A program made the position numbers and the translations under genes. A DNA stretch of 17,629 nt, from positions 1 through 17,629 of the forward strand of contig CAZOTZ010000032.1 in the NCBI GenBank assembly GCA_964582875.1, read 5' to 3'. Positions within the stretch are counted from its first letter, which is position 1; each line of letters starts with the position of its first letter. The notes beneath the pieces were generated by a model that was not told where the DNA came from, did not search any database, and saw only the letters and a program-made list of their open reading frames with translations. Shown piece after piece: positions 7,216 to 14,179 of the stretch. The stretch comes from JAADDV01 sp964582875 (GTDB lineage: Bacteria; Aquificota; Aquificia; Aquificales; Hydrogenothermaceae).

Positions 7216-7665
7216 TCAAAAATCTAAGTTTGCTTTTGATATTTTTTCTAACGGAATGTTAATCTCACATCCTTCCTCTTCTATCTTTACATTTTCCCCT
7301 TCAAGACCTTTAAGGGTTCCTTTAAATACATTTTTCTTATCTAAAGGCTCTTTTGTAACGATTTTCACTTTTCTACCTTTGAATATTTCGTACTCTTCTA
7401 CGTTCTTTAGTTTCCGGTTTAATCCTGGAGAAGAAACTTCAAGGGTATACGAATGGGGTATAAGGTCTTCCACGTCAAGTAATGCTCCTATCCTCCTACT
7501 AATCCATTCACAGTCATCTATACTTGTTCCTTCTTCATTGTAGATGTATATTCTCAAAACAGGTTTTCCTTCTTTTACATACTCAACATCAACAAGCTTT
7601 AAGCCTCTTTCCTCAAGTAAAGGTTGTAGTAGTTCCTTTACTCTCTCTACTATATCAACATTCAA
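7216..7665 (-). CDS. rimP: Ribosome maturation factor RimP
   Basis: RimP assists 30S subunit maturation. At 149 residues it has normal length. The N-terminal alpha/beta domain carries LVDVEYVKEG and LRIYIYNEEG, then IDDCEWISRRIGALLDVED and the family signature YTLEVSSPGLNRKL (about 93-106). A C-terminal SH3-like barrel (GRKVKIVTKEPL, FKGTLKGLEGENVKIEEEG) follows. The start is TTG at 7665, seven bases after GAGGTG; the ATG just upstream is out of frame and closes after four codons. It is the first gene of the rimP-nusA-ylxRQ-infB-queE unit and has its own candidate promoter. Confidence 0.95.
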   Translation of the reverse strand: MNVDIVERVKELLQPLLEERGLKLVDVEYVKEGKPVLRIYIYNEEGTSIDDCEWISRRIGALLDVEDLIPHSYTLEVSSPGLNRKLKNVEEYEIFKGRKVKIVTKEPLDKKNVFKGTLKGLEGENVKIEEEGCEINIPLEKISKANLDF

Positions 7666-7699
7666 TCATATACACCTCTACGTTTTTTAAACAAGGATT

Positions 7700-7727
7700 A
7701 ATATATAAGATTCTCTAAGATTTTCAA
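7700..7727 (-). promoter_or_regulatory. Candidate promoter of the rimP-nusA-infB operon
   Basis: On the minus strand, TTGAAA (7727-7722), a 16-base spacer and TATATT (7705-7700) lie in the 66-base gap between frr and rimP, predicting a start near 7693 and a leader of about 28 bases. The hexamers and spacing match the candidate at 2053-2080. Confidence 0.5.
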
Positions 7728-7731
7728 AGAT

Positions 7732-8286
7732 TTAGATAGAAAGGATTTCTTCCTCTTTTGCTTCTGCCAGCTGGTTAATCTGTTTTATGTATTTGTCGGT
7801 GATTTTTTGGAGTTGTTCAAGGGCTTTTTTTATTTCATCTTCTGAAAAGCCTTCATTTTTCAGCTCTTCAATGGCTTCCTTATCATCTCTTCTTATGTTT
7901 CTTATAGCTATCCTCGCTTCTTCTGCCATTTTCCCGATAACTTTTACAAGCTCTTTTCTCCTCTCTTCTGTCATTGGAGGCAGTATAAGTCTGATTATGT
8001 TTCCTTCTGTCTGTGGGTTTGCCCCTAAATTCGCTTCCTGGATGGCTTTTTCTATGGCCGGGACAGCGTTCTGGTCCCATGTCTGTATAAGTATCTGTGA
8101 TGGTTCAGGAGTGGAGATGGTTGCTATCTGTTTTAGAGGCATTTCTGTTCCATAGTATTCAACTTTTATATTTTCAACGAGTCCTGTTGTCGCTCTTCCT
8201 GTCCTTAAACCTGCAAGCTCTTCTTTGAACTTTTCAACAGCCTTTTTCATCCTTTTTTCTGCATCTTTTAGCAAATCCTGTATCAT
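7732..8286 (-). CDS. frr: Ribosome recycling factor
   Basis: RRF works with EF-G to split the post-termination ribosome. The 184 residues match the usual length of about 185. The three-helix bundle is recognisable from MKKAVEKFKEELAGLRTGRA (helix 1), the beta domain VEYYGTEMPLKQIATISTPEP, LILPPMTEERRKELVKVIGK and the C-terminal helix with IRNIRRD and LEQLQKITDKYIKQINQL. The start is ATG 8286 with a strong GGAGGAG upstream. It sits 16 bases behind pyrH, the common bacterial order tsf-pyrH-frr. Confidence 0.97.
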   Translation of the reverse strand: MIQDLLKDAEKRMKKAVEKFKEELAGLRTGRATTGLVENIKVEYYGTEMPLKQIATISTPEPSQILIQTWDQNAVPAIEKAIQEANLGANPQTEGNIIRLILPPMTEERRKELVKVIGKMAEEARIAIRNIRRDDKEAIEELKNEGFSEDEIKKALEQLQKITDKYIKQINQLAEAKEEEILSI

Positions 8287-8302
8287 CTCTCACTCCTCCT
8301 TA

Positions 8303-9013
8303 TTAATGCACTATTGAGCCTATTTTCTCTCCCTGTACAATTTTTTTAAGGTTTCCCCTTTCTTTTATGTTGAAAACAATAATAGGGAGTTTGTTTTCCA
8401 TACATAAAGTTAATGCTGTGTGGTCCATAACCTTAAGGTTTTTGTTTATAGCTTCCAGATAGGAAACATCTGGAAGGAGTTTTGCATCTGGATTTTCTAC
8501 AGGGTCTTTATCGTAAATGCCGTTAACTTTTGTTGCTTTTAGTAGGACTTCTGCTTTTATTTCTGCAGCCCTTAATGCTCCTGTTGTATCTGTGGTGAAA
8601 AATGGGCTACCTGTTCCAGCTGCAAATATAACAATTCTACCTTTTTCAAGGTGTCTTATAGCTTTTCTCCTTATGTAAGGTTCTGCAATCTGTCTCATCT
8701 CTATTGCAGACATGACTCTTGTTGGGACATCTTTTTTTTCAAGTACATCCTGGAGGGCAAGGGCATTCATTACTGTTGCAAGCATTCCCATATAATCAGC
8801 TGTTGCCCTGTCCATTCCCATAGATGAACCTTTTACACCTCTAAATATGTTTCCTCCACCGATAACTATAGCAACCTCTACGCCTATTTCGTATACTTCT
8901 TTTATATCTTCTGCAAGTTTATCAACAAAAAGGGGGTCAATCCCGTAGTCCTGATCCCCCATTAATGCCTCACCTGAGAGCTTAAGAAGTATCCTTTTAT
9001 ACTTCAAAGCCAA
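8303..9013 (-). CDS. pyrH: UMP kinase
   Basis: PyrH phosphorylates UMP to UDP and is the hexameric amino-acid-kinase-fold enzyme of bacterial pyrimidine nucleotide synthesis. Motifs in the 236 residues include the N-terminal KLSGEALMG, VIGGGNIFRG (about 51-60), GTGSPFFTTDTTGALRAAEI (about 133-152) and the nucleotide-binding KVNGIYDKDP (about 163-172). The start is TTG at 9013, one base after the tsf stop and just behind AGGAGAG, which overlaps the end of tsf; translation is probably coupled to tsf. Confidence 0.96.
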   Translation of the reverse strand: MALKYKRILLKLSGEALMGDQDYGIDPLFVDKLAEDIKEVYEIGVEVAIVIGGGNIFRGVKGSSMGMDRATADYMGMLATVMNALALQDVLEKKDVPTRVMSAIEMRQIAEPYIRRKAIRHLEKGRIVIFAAGTGSPFFTTDTTGALRAAEIKAEVLLKATKVNGIYDKDPVENPDAKLLPDVSYLEAINKNLKVMDHTALTLCMENKLPIIVFNIKERGNLKKIVQGEKIGSIVH

Positions 9014-9014
9014 A

Positions 9015-9608
9015 TTACTCTCCTAATTCGTATCTTGTAAATCTTCTAATCTGTATGTTTTCTCCAAGTTTTGCTATGTACTCTTTGATAAGGTCTTCAA
9101 CAGTTTTCTTGTCATCTTTTATGTAAGGTTGTTCTAAAAGACATACTTCTTTCAAGAATTTCTCAACTTTTCCTTCTGCTATCTTTTCAGCTATATGCTC
9201 AGGTTTTCCTTCTGCTAATGCTGCTTCCCTTGCGATTTCTCCTTCTTTTTCTATAACTTCCTTAGGTACTGTGTCTCTGCTTACATACTGAGGTCTCATT
9301 GCAGCTATCTGGAGGGCAATTTCGTTTGCAAGTTCTTTGAATACTTCGTTTCTTGCGACAAAGTCTGTTTCACAGTTTAGCTCTAAAAGAACCCCAATTC
9401 TTCCACCTGCATGGATATAAGCATGGATGATACCTTCTTTTGTTTCCCTTCCTGCTTTTTTTGCAGCTTTTGCTATACCTCTTTTTCTGAGGAGCTCTAC
9501 AGCTTCTTCAAGGTTTCCATTTGTTTCTTCCAAAGCTTTTTTACACTCTAAAACACCAGCACCAGTCATTTCCCTTAAAGTTTTAACGAGTTTTGCATCT
9601 ACTGCCAT
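9015..9608 (-). CDS. tsf: Elongation factor Ts, short form
   Basis: EF-Ts is the nucleotide exchange factor of EF-Tu. The UBA-like N-terminal domain is clear (KTLREMTGAGVLECKKALEET, then GNLEEAVELLRKRGIAKA), followed by the core with ELNCETDFVARNEVFKELA (about 79-97), whose TDFVARN contacts EF-Tu. At 197 residues it matches the short Thermus-type EF-Ts with a single core repeat rather than the roughly 280-residue enterobacterial form. Its ATG shares one base with the rpsB stop (TAATG), indicating coupled translation. Confidence 0.97.
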   Translation of the reverse strand: MAVDAKLVKTLREMTGAGVLECKKALEETNGNLEEAVELLRKRGIAKAAKKAGRETKEGIIHAYIHAGGRIGVLLELNCETDFVARNEVFKELANEIALQIAAMRPQYVSRDTVPKEVIEKEGEIAREAALAEGKPEHIAEKIAEGKVEKFLKEVCLLEQPYIKDDKKTVEDLIKEYIAKLGENIQIRRFTRYELGE

Positions 9609-10507
9609 TATTTCAACTCCTCCTTAGCTTCTTCTATTTCTTCAGGTAATTCTTCTTTTATTTCTTTTTCAACAGCATCTTCTATTTCTTCTTCTTTTTC
9701 TGGAGCATTAGCACCGTGAACTCCAGACATTTTTACTTCTGCTACACCTTCTTCTTCAGCTTTCTTTAAAAGTTCAGCTTCAACACTTTCTATTTCTCCG
9801 CCTTCTTCAACTGTTGCTTCTCTCATTGATTTTCCTTCTAAAACAGCATCTGCTATTTTTGTTGTTATAAGGTTTATAGCTTTTATAGCGTCGTCGTTTC
9901 CTGGTATTGGATAATCAATAAGGTCTGGGTCACAGTTAGTATCTGCTATAGCAACTACTGGTATGCCAAGTTTTTTAGCTTCTTTAACAGCTAATTCTTC
10001 CCTGACTGTATCTACAACGTATATTATGTCAGGAATTCTGTTCATATCTTTTATACCTTTAAGATACTTTTCAAGTTTCTCTTTTTTCTTTTTAAGTCTT
10101 ACAACTTCCTTTTTAGGAAGTATTTCAAAAGCTCCTTCAGCTTCCATTTTTTCAAGTTTTTTAAGCTTATCTATACTTTTCCTGACTGTTTGGAAGTTTG
10201 TAAGTAATCCACCTAACCATCTTTCATTTACGTAAAAAGCTCCACATCTTTGAGCCTGTTCTTCAATGATAGCCTGAGCTTGCTTTTTTGTTCCAACAAA
10301 AAGAATATCAGCTCCTTTCGCAACTTCGTCTCTAACAAACTCCCATGCTATTTTGAATAAAGGGATAGTTTTAGAAAGGTCAATAATGTGAATACCATTT
10401 CTTTTTGTGAAGATGTAAGGAGCCATCTTAGGGTTCCATCTTCTTGTCTGGTGTCCAAAGTGAACACCTGCTTCAAGTAGTTCTCTCATAGTAATTTCAA
10501 AAGCCAT
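9608..10507 (-). CDS. rpsB: 30S ribosomal protein S2
   Basis: S2 joins the 30S subunit late. The signatures MRELLEAGVHFGHQTRRWNPKM (7-28), ADILFVGTKKQAQ, ERWLGGLLTNFQTVRKS and GIPVVAIADTNCDPDLIDYPIPGND are all present. At 299 residues it is longer than the usual 230-260 because of a Glu-rich tail from about residue 228. The start is ATG 10507 with AAGGAGG upstream. It is first in the rpsB-tsf-pyrH-frr series and is preceded by a structured leader and an extended -10 promoter. Confidence 0.97.
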   Translation of the reverse strand: MAFEITMRELLEAGVHFGHQTRRWNPKMAPYIFTKRNGIHIIDLSKTIPLFKIAWEFVRDEVAKGADILFVGTKKQAQAIIEEQAQRCGAFYVNERWLGGLLTNFQTVRKSIDKLKKLEKMEAEGAFEILPKKEVVRLKKKKEKLEKYLKGIKDMNRIPDIIYVVDTVREELAVKEAKKLGIPVVAIADTNCDPDLIDYPIPGNDDAIKAINLITTKIADAVLEGKSMREATVEEGGEIESVEAELLKKAEEEGVAEVKMSGVHGANAPEKEEEIEDAVEKEIKEELPEEIEEAKEELK

Positions 10508-10536
10508 AAAAATACCTCCTTAAGGGTTTATTCTTC

Positions 10537-10581
10537 CGCCTCCCAATGACCGCAAAGGGCAACCCTTGTGCCAGGGAGACG
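10537..10581 (-). promoter_or_regulatory. Structured 5' leader of rpsB
   Basis: In the mRNA, CGTCTCCC (10581-10574) pairs with GGGAGGCG (10544-10537) in an 8-bp stem with one G-U pair. It encloses an inner hairpin, CAAGGG with CCCTTTG around loop TTG. The structure ends 13-17 bases before the rpsB Shine-Dalgarno and has no T run, so it is not a terminator. rpsB leaders in some bacteria mediate S2 autoregulation; that role here is inferred. Confidence 0.5.
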
Positions 10582-10599
10582 TGCTTGATTAACCAGAAT

Positions 10600-10608
10600 A
10601 ATATATCA
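10600..10608 (-). promoter_or_regulatory. Candidate extended -10 promoter of rpsB operon
   Basis: The minus strand reads TGATATATT (10608-10600), a TGn extension plus TATATT, with no good -35. The predicted start near 10593 gives a leader of about 86 bases containing the hairpin at 10537-10581. Confidence 0.45.
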
Positions 10609-10687
10609 TAACTTGGGATTTACATCTACACAGAGTTAGACATTAAGATTTAAGATAGGAAGTAGGGATTTGACCTCTGATTGTATA

Positions 10688-10930
10688 CTACTCAGCTCCT
10701 TGGATTTTTCTAATTCTTCTTGCAAGTTCTCTTATAGCCTCAATCTCTGTCATACCCTGTTCCATAAGTTCCCTTACTGTCTGGGCTTTTGCCAGTGTAT
10801 TTACTACTTCAAGTACATCTCCAGAAATCTCACATTCATTTTTCCCATTCTCAATTGTCTGGGTAATACAGTTTTCTAACTGTTCTTTTGAGAACTTCCT
10901 GGCAAGCTCTTTTATCTCTTTTATGTTCAT
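10688..10930 (-). CDS. Small helical protein of unknown function
   Basis: The 80 residues are almost wholly alpha-helical and charged: MNIKEIKELARKFSKEQLENCITQTIENGKN at the start, then DVLEVVNTLAKAQTVRELMEQG and MTEIEAIRELARRIRKIQ. There is one cysteine (Cys21), no membrane segment and no signal peptide. I recognise no family with confidence. The reading frame has normal codon composition and both flanks are non-coding, so it is probably a real gene. It starts at ATG 10930 with only a weak AAGG upstream, and a candidate promoter lies at 10959-10987. It sits between the acyl-CoA ligase and rpsB, all on the minus strand. The helix pattern could suit a small dimerising or partner-binding protein, but that is a guess. 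Confidence 0.6.
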   Translation of the reverse strand: MNIKEIKELARKFSKEQLENCITQTIENGKNECEISGDVLEVVNTLAKAQTVRELMEQGMTEIEAIRELARRIRKIQGAE

Positions 10931-10958
10931 TTTTTCTAACCTTATCTTTTAATCTTTG

Positions 10959-10987
10959 TTTATAAAATCTTCTTTTAGTGTTTCCAA
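10959..10987 (-). promoter_or_regulatory. Candidate promoter of the 80-residue gene
   Basis: TTGGAA (10987-10982), a 17-base spacer and TATAAA (10964-10959) on the minus strand lie in the 72-base gap after the ligase gene and predict a start near 10952. Confidence 0.35.
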
Positions 10988-11002
10988 AAAGTATGATATT
11001 TA

Positions 11003-12559
11003 TCACATTTCTCCACGGTTTACTTTTTCTCTGAGAACTCTTTTTAACACTTTTCCTGTAGCGTTTCTTGGAAGTTCCTCAACTATGTATATATGTTTTG
11101 GTACCTTATAGTTTGCCAGCTTGCCTTTCAGGTAGTTTTTCAAATCCTGTTCTGTTATATTTGATTCTTCAGCAGGTTTTACAAACGCTACTGGAATTTC
11201 ACCGTGCATTGGGTCCTTTTTTCCTACAACTGCCGACTCTTCCACTTCAGGATGACTGTTTAAAACTTCTTCAATTTCCCTTGGGTATATGTTTATACCT
11301 TTTGATATGATAAGGTCTTTTTTTCTGTCAACGATGTATATATATCCATCTTCATCAACATAGCCTAAATCTCCTGTTAAAAGCCACCCATTTATTATTG
11401 TTTCTTCTGTAGCTGTAGGGTCTTTGTAGTATCCTTTCATAACATTATCACCTTTTACTATTATTTCTCCTATCTGACCTGTTCCCACTTCAATAAGTTC
11501 ATCGTTTACTATTTTCACTTTGTAATCAGGTAAAGGAGGTCCTACTGATAAATCTTTCTGTTTTTCAGGTCTATTGATTGAAACGACTGGAGAACATTCA
11601 GAAAGTCCATATCCTTCAAGTAAAGGTGTTTTTGGAAATTTTTTTCTCATTTTTTCAAGGGTTGATTTTGGTAATGGAGCCCCCCCTGATATAAAGTACC
11701 TGATTTTGTGGAATTTCATAAAATACCACGGTAGTTTTGCTTTTGATAAAGCGTTGTAAACTTCAGGAACTCCCATGAATATGGTTACTCTTTTTAAAAG
11801 GGTCTGTTTAAATATGTTTGAGAAAGGTAGTATTGATTTTATTATAACAATAGGACTTCCTGTATAAAGGGGAAGTAAAACTGTAGCTGTCAGTGTAAAT
11901 GTATGGAACATAGGAAGGTAAACGATAAATCTATCTTTATGGGTAAGCATTCCAAGCTGAACTATATTTTCAATGTTTGAGAAGATATTTCTGTAGGAAA
12001 GCATAACTCCTTTAGGTTTTCCTGTTGTTCCAGATGTATAAATGATAACTGCTGTATCATCTATATCTGCTTTAGGTGTTATATGTTCATAATCTTCTAT
12101 TGTTAACCCCTCTTCAAGTGGGTAGTTTCTATCATCGTAGACTTTATATCCCCCAGCCCATACTATTTTCTCTACCTTGGTGTTCTTGAATACTCCCCAC
12201 AGCTCTTTTTCAAACTTCTGGCTTGTTATTAGGAGTTTTGAATCACTGTGGGATAAGATGTACTCTATCTCATTTTTCTTTAAAAATGTGTTTATTGGTA
12301 CCGGGACAGCTCCAAGTTTACCTACAGCAAGGAAAGAGTATATAAACTCTTTTGAGTTTGTAAGTAAAATAGCAACTTTATCTCCTTTTTTTACACCTAA
12401 TATCTCAAAGTATCTTGCAAGGGAATCAACGTAATGTTTTAGCTGAATATGATTAATCTTTTTATCATCTTCAAAGAGAATAGGCTTCTTTTTGTACTTT
12501 TTTGCGTTTTTTTCTATAACTTCATAAAAGTTTCTGTATATATACTGGGCTACTTTCAT
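11003..12559 (-). CDS. Acyl-CoA synthetase, long-chain fatty-acid ligase type
   Basis: This is an ANL-superfamily adenylate-forming enzyme that probably activates a fatty or other hydrophobic acid to its CoA thioester. In 518 residues the signatures are YTSGTTGKPKG (174-184, P-loop-like A3), GYGLSE (316-321, A5), TGDLGYVDEDGYIYIVDRKKDLI (A7/A8 hinge) and NATGK with the catalytic lysine (Lys503, A10). Length and motifs fit the FadD/long-chain ligase group; chain length cannot be read from the sequence. The start is ATG 12559 after AGAGGTAAGT. It lies nine bases behind the FadL-type gene, so the two should be cotranscribed, which argues for uptake plus activation of an external hydrophobic substrate. 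Confidence 0.88.
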   Translation of the reverse strand: MKVAQYIYRNFYEVIEKNAKKYKKKPILFEDDKKINHIQLKHYVDSLARYFEILGVKKGDKVAILLTNSKEFIYSFLAVGKLGAVPVPINTFLKKNEIEYILSHSDSKLLITSQKFEKELWGVFKNTKVEKIVWAGGYKVYDDRNYPLEEGLTIEDYEHITPKADIDDTAVIIYTSGTTGKPKGVMLSYRNIFSNIENIVQLGMLTHKDRFIVYLPMFHTFTLTATVLLPLYTGSPIVIIKSILPFSNIFKQTLLKRVTIFMGVPEVYNALSKAKLPWYFMKFHKIRYFISGGAPLPKSTLEKMRKKFPKTPLLEGYGLSECSPVVSINRPEKQKDLSVGPPLPDYKVKIVNDELIEVGTGQIGEIIVKGDNVMKGYYKDPTATEETIINGWLLTGDLGYVDEDGYIYIVDRKKDLIISKGINIYPREIEEVLNSHPEVEESAVVGKKDPMHGEIPVAFVKPAEESNITEQDLKNYLKGKLANYKVPKHIYIVEELPRNATGKVLKRVLREKVNRGEM

Positions 12560-12568
12560 ACTTACCTC

Positions 12569-13813
12569 TTAAAATTTGTGTTCTAAGGATATATTAAAAA
12601 GATGTGCTGATAGGTCTGAAAATTTCCCTTCTATTTTTTTGTTAAAAATGTTTCTTTCGTATTTTGTGAAGTAAAGGTAAGAAAAGCCTATATTTGTATT
12701 TTCAGTTATTTTGTATATTCCTCCTAAAGAAAATATCCATCCATCAGAGTCTGGCAATTCAAACCCAAGGGTTTTTTCAGGGATTGGTGTTGTATCGTAA
12801 GCAATACCTGCCATCCCAGTAAAAGTACTGTTAAACTGGTGAATAACACCAAACCTTATTGTATGGCTGTCTTCCCATTTTTTTTCTATGTTTTTTCCAA
12901 GGGCATTTTCAACAATAGGGTCTTTAAAATTAAAGTTAAGATTTTCATATTTATGCCAGAACGTTTTTTCGTAAGTAAGTTCAAATTTTGTTTTTTTCCA
13001 TTTGTAAGATGCTCCTAATCTCCATTCTGCAGGGAGAGGAACCTGAACCCTTCCTCTTGTTGATATAGGATAAATAGCTGGTATAGGAGTAGGAATTAAA
13101 AGGTATCCTTTTGCATCTCCTATTACCTTTAGGTTTACCTTTGACCTGTATAAGGTTGAGATAGTCAGGTTTTCTGTAGGTTTGACTGATAAAGACAACA
13201 AATATCCAAATCTGTAGTCTGTTTTTCCGTTCATATCTATAGAGTAAACATCCGGGTACTGGTATTTTATCTGTCCTTCTGAATAAACTGTTCTTATTCC
13301 TCCTCCTATAGAAAGTTTGTCAGAAACTTTTAAAGAGGCTACAGTATCAAATTCAAATACTTTAAGTGTAAATTCTTCAGCTAAAGAACGGGGAATTTTT
13401 GCAGTCCATCTTTTTGAAAGTCCAGCTGGTGTTGTAAAAGATAAACCAAACCTGATGTTATTTTTTGTAGGAAGAACCATGTGAAAGTATGGAACTAAGA
13501 AATATTCCCTTTTAGATTTAGCATCAGATAAAACAAAAATCCCCATAACAGGGTCCAGTGCTTTTCCTGTAAATGATATTCTTGGCAAGTATATGTACCT
13601 TGAACCTATTTCAACAAGAACTTTATCTTTTTCTTTAATCCAGCTCATATTGGCAGGGTTGTAGTAAGCTGCATCAGCAGAGTCTGCTCCTGCGAAATAG
13701 GCTGCTGCTGTCCCAAGGGAACGGTTTGACTGTTCAGGAATTTTGTATGCTGCTGCCAGTGCTACTGAAAAACTACCGAGTAAAAGGAGTATAGAAGTTT
13801 TTATTTTTCCCAT
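12569..13813 (-). CDS. FadL/OmpP1/TodX-family outer membrane transporter
   Basis: The 414 residues form a likely 14-strand outer-membrane barrel for hydrophobic molecules. A signal peptide MGKIKTSILLLLGSFSVALA precedes mature AAYKIPEQ, followed by the FadL-type hatch region SLGTAAAYFAGADSADAAYYNPANMSW with its NPA motif. Alternating beta strands run to a C-terminus ending in LEHKF, with the terminal aromatic residue expected of such barrels. I place the start at ATG 13813, seven bases behind GGAGGAGG, because it opens a proper signal peptide. The frame extends upstream to a TTG at 13870, but those bases coincide with the -35 element. The acyl-CoA ligase follows nine bases downstream. The substrate may be fatty acids or other hydrophobics; family members also move toluene or alkanes. 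Confidence 0.88.
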   Translation of the reverse strand: MGKIKTSILLLLGSFSVALAAAYKIPEQSNRSLGTAAAYFAGADSADAAYYNPANMSWIKEKDKVLVEIGSRYIYLPRISFTGKALDPVMGIFVLSDAKSKREYFLVPYFHMVLPTKNNIRFGLSFTTPAGLSKRWTAKIPRSLAEEFTLKVFEFDTVASLKVSDKLSIGGGIRTVYSEGQIKYQYPDVYSIDMNGKTDYRFGYLLSLSVKPTENLTISTLYRSKVNLKVIGDAKGYLLIPTPIPAIYPISTRGRVQVPLPAEWRLGASYKWKKTKFELTYEKTFWHKYENLNFNFKDPIVENALGKNIEKKWEDSHTIRFGVIHQFNSTFTGMAGIAYDTTPIPEKTLGFELPDSDGWIFSLGGIYKITENTNIGFSYLYFTKYERNIFNKKIEGKFSDLSAHLFNISLEHKF

Positions 13814-13827
13814 TGTGAAACCTCCTC

Positions 13828-13892
13828 CTGTTGATAAAACAATTCTAAATAGGTTATTTTGATAATTCAATTGATAGCAAACTGTTGATAAA
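13828..13892. repeat. Direct repeat CTGTTGATAAA in divergent promoter region
   Basis: CTGTTGATAAA occurs exactly at 13828-13838 and 13882-13892, 54 bases apart start to start, flanking the fadL promoter elements. A dyad TTGATAATTCAA (13859-13870) lies between them. The arrangement could be an operator set serving the fadL operon, the divergent plus-strand genes, or both. Confidence 0.5.
13842..13870 (-). promoter_or_regulatory. Candidate promoter of the fadL-ligase operon
   Basis: TTGAAT (13870-13865), a 17-base spacer and TAGAAT (13847-13842) on the minus strand predict a start near 13835, about 22 bases before the fadL ATG. Confidence 0.5.
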
Positions 13893-13912
13893 GGGATAAG
13901 AGTTCATAGATT
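13885..13912 (+). promoter_or_regulatory. Candidate promoter of the membrane protein-ATPase pair
   Basis: TTGATA (13885-13890), a 16-base spacer and TAGATT (13907-13912) predict a start near 13919. The -35 lies inside the second CTGTTGATAAA copy. Confidence 0.35.
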
Positions 13913-13939
13913 AATAGAAAAATTTTTCCGGGGAAAATT

Positions 13940-14179
13940 ATGGAAAATACATTTACAAAAATATGGGTCTTTATTGTTTTAGGTATAGCACTTGTTGTAT
14001 CAATATTTATATCTTTTTTCCTTTTTATAGCTATACTGCTTATAGCACTTATAACTGTTCCATACCTGTGGTATATACAGTGGAAGGCAAAAAAAGAGTT
14101 AGAGAAGATGGATGTTGAGTATAAGGTTGTGGAGATAAAAAAACTTGAGGAAGAGGTAAAATCTGAGGATGTTAGATGA
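13940..14179 (+). CDS. Small membrane protein of unknown function
   Basis: The 79 residues have a strongly hydrophobic stretch from about residue 8 to 46 (IWVFIVLGIALVVSIFISFF, then LFIAILLIALITVPYLWYI), long enough for two short membrane spans in a hairpin. A charged cytoplasmic-type tail with coiled-coil character follows (WKAKKELEKMDVEYKVVEIKKLEEE). No signal peptide cleavage site is apparent. The start is ATG 13940 behind CGGGGA. Its end overlaps the start of the DUF815-type ATPase by 11 bases, so the two are translated together. No known family is recognised; overlap and orientation suggest, without proving, that it partners or anchors the ATPase. Confidence 0.65.
   Translation: MENTFTKIWVFIVLGIALVVSIFISFFLFIAILLIALITVPYLWYIQWKAKKELEKMDVEYKVVEIKKLEEEVKSEDVR

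Noticed and set aside
7883..8155. Alternative frames overlapping frr on both strands
   Set aside because: frr is complete and unambiguous; the other frames show no domain or start signals.
10545..10570. Similarity of the plus strand here (CCGCAA, GCAACCCTTG) to a 16S rRNA segment, suggesting S2-binding mimicry
   Set aside because: The resemblance is on the strand opposite to the rpsB mRNA and is interrupted, so it cannot act as a mimic in the leader; most likely chance.
13814..13870. Upstream TTG start for the FadL-type protein
   Set aside because: It would bury the signal peptide, has no ribosome binding site, and its bases coincide with the predicted -35 element.
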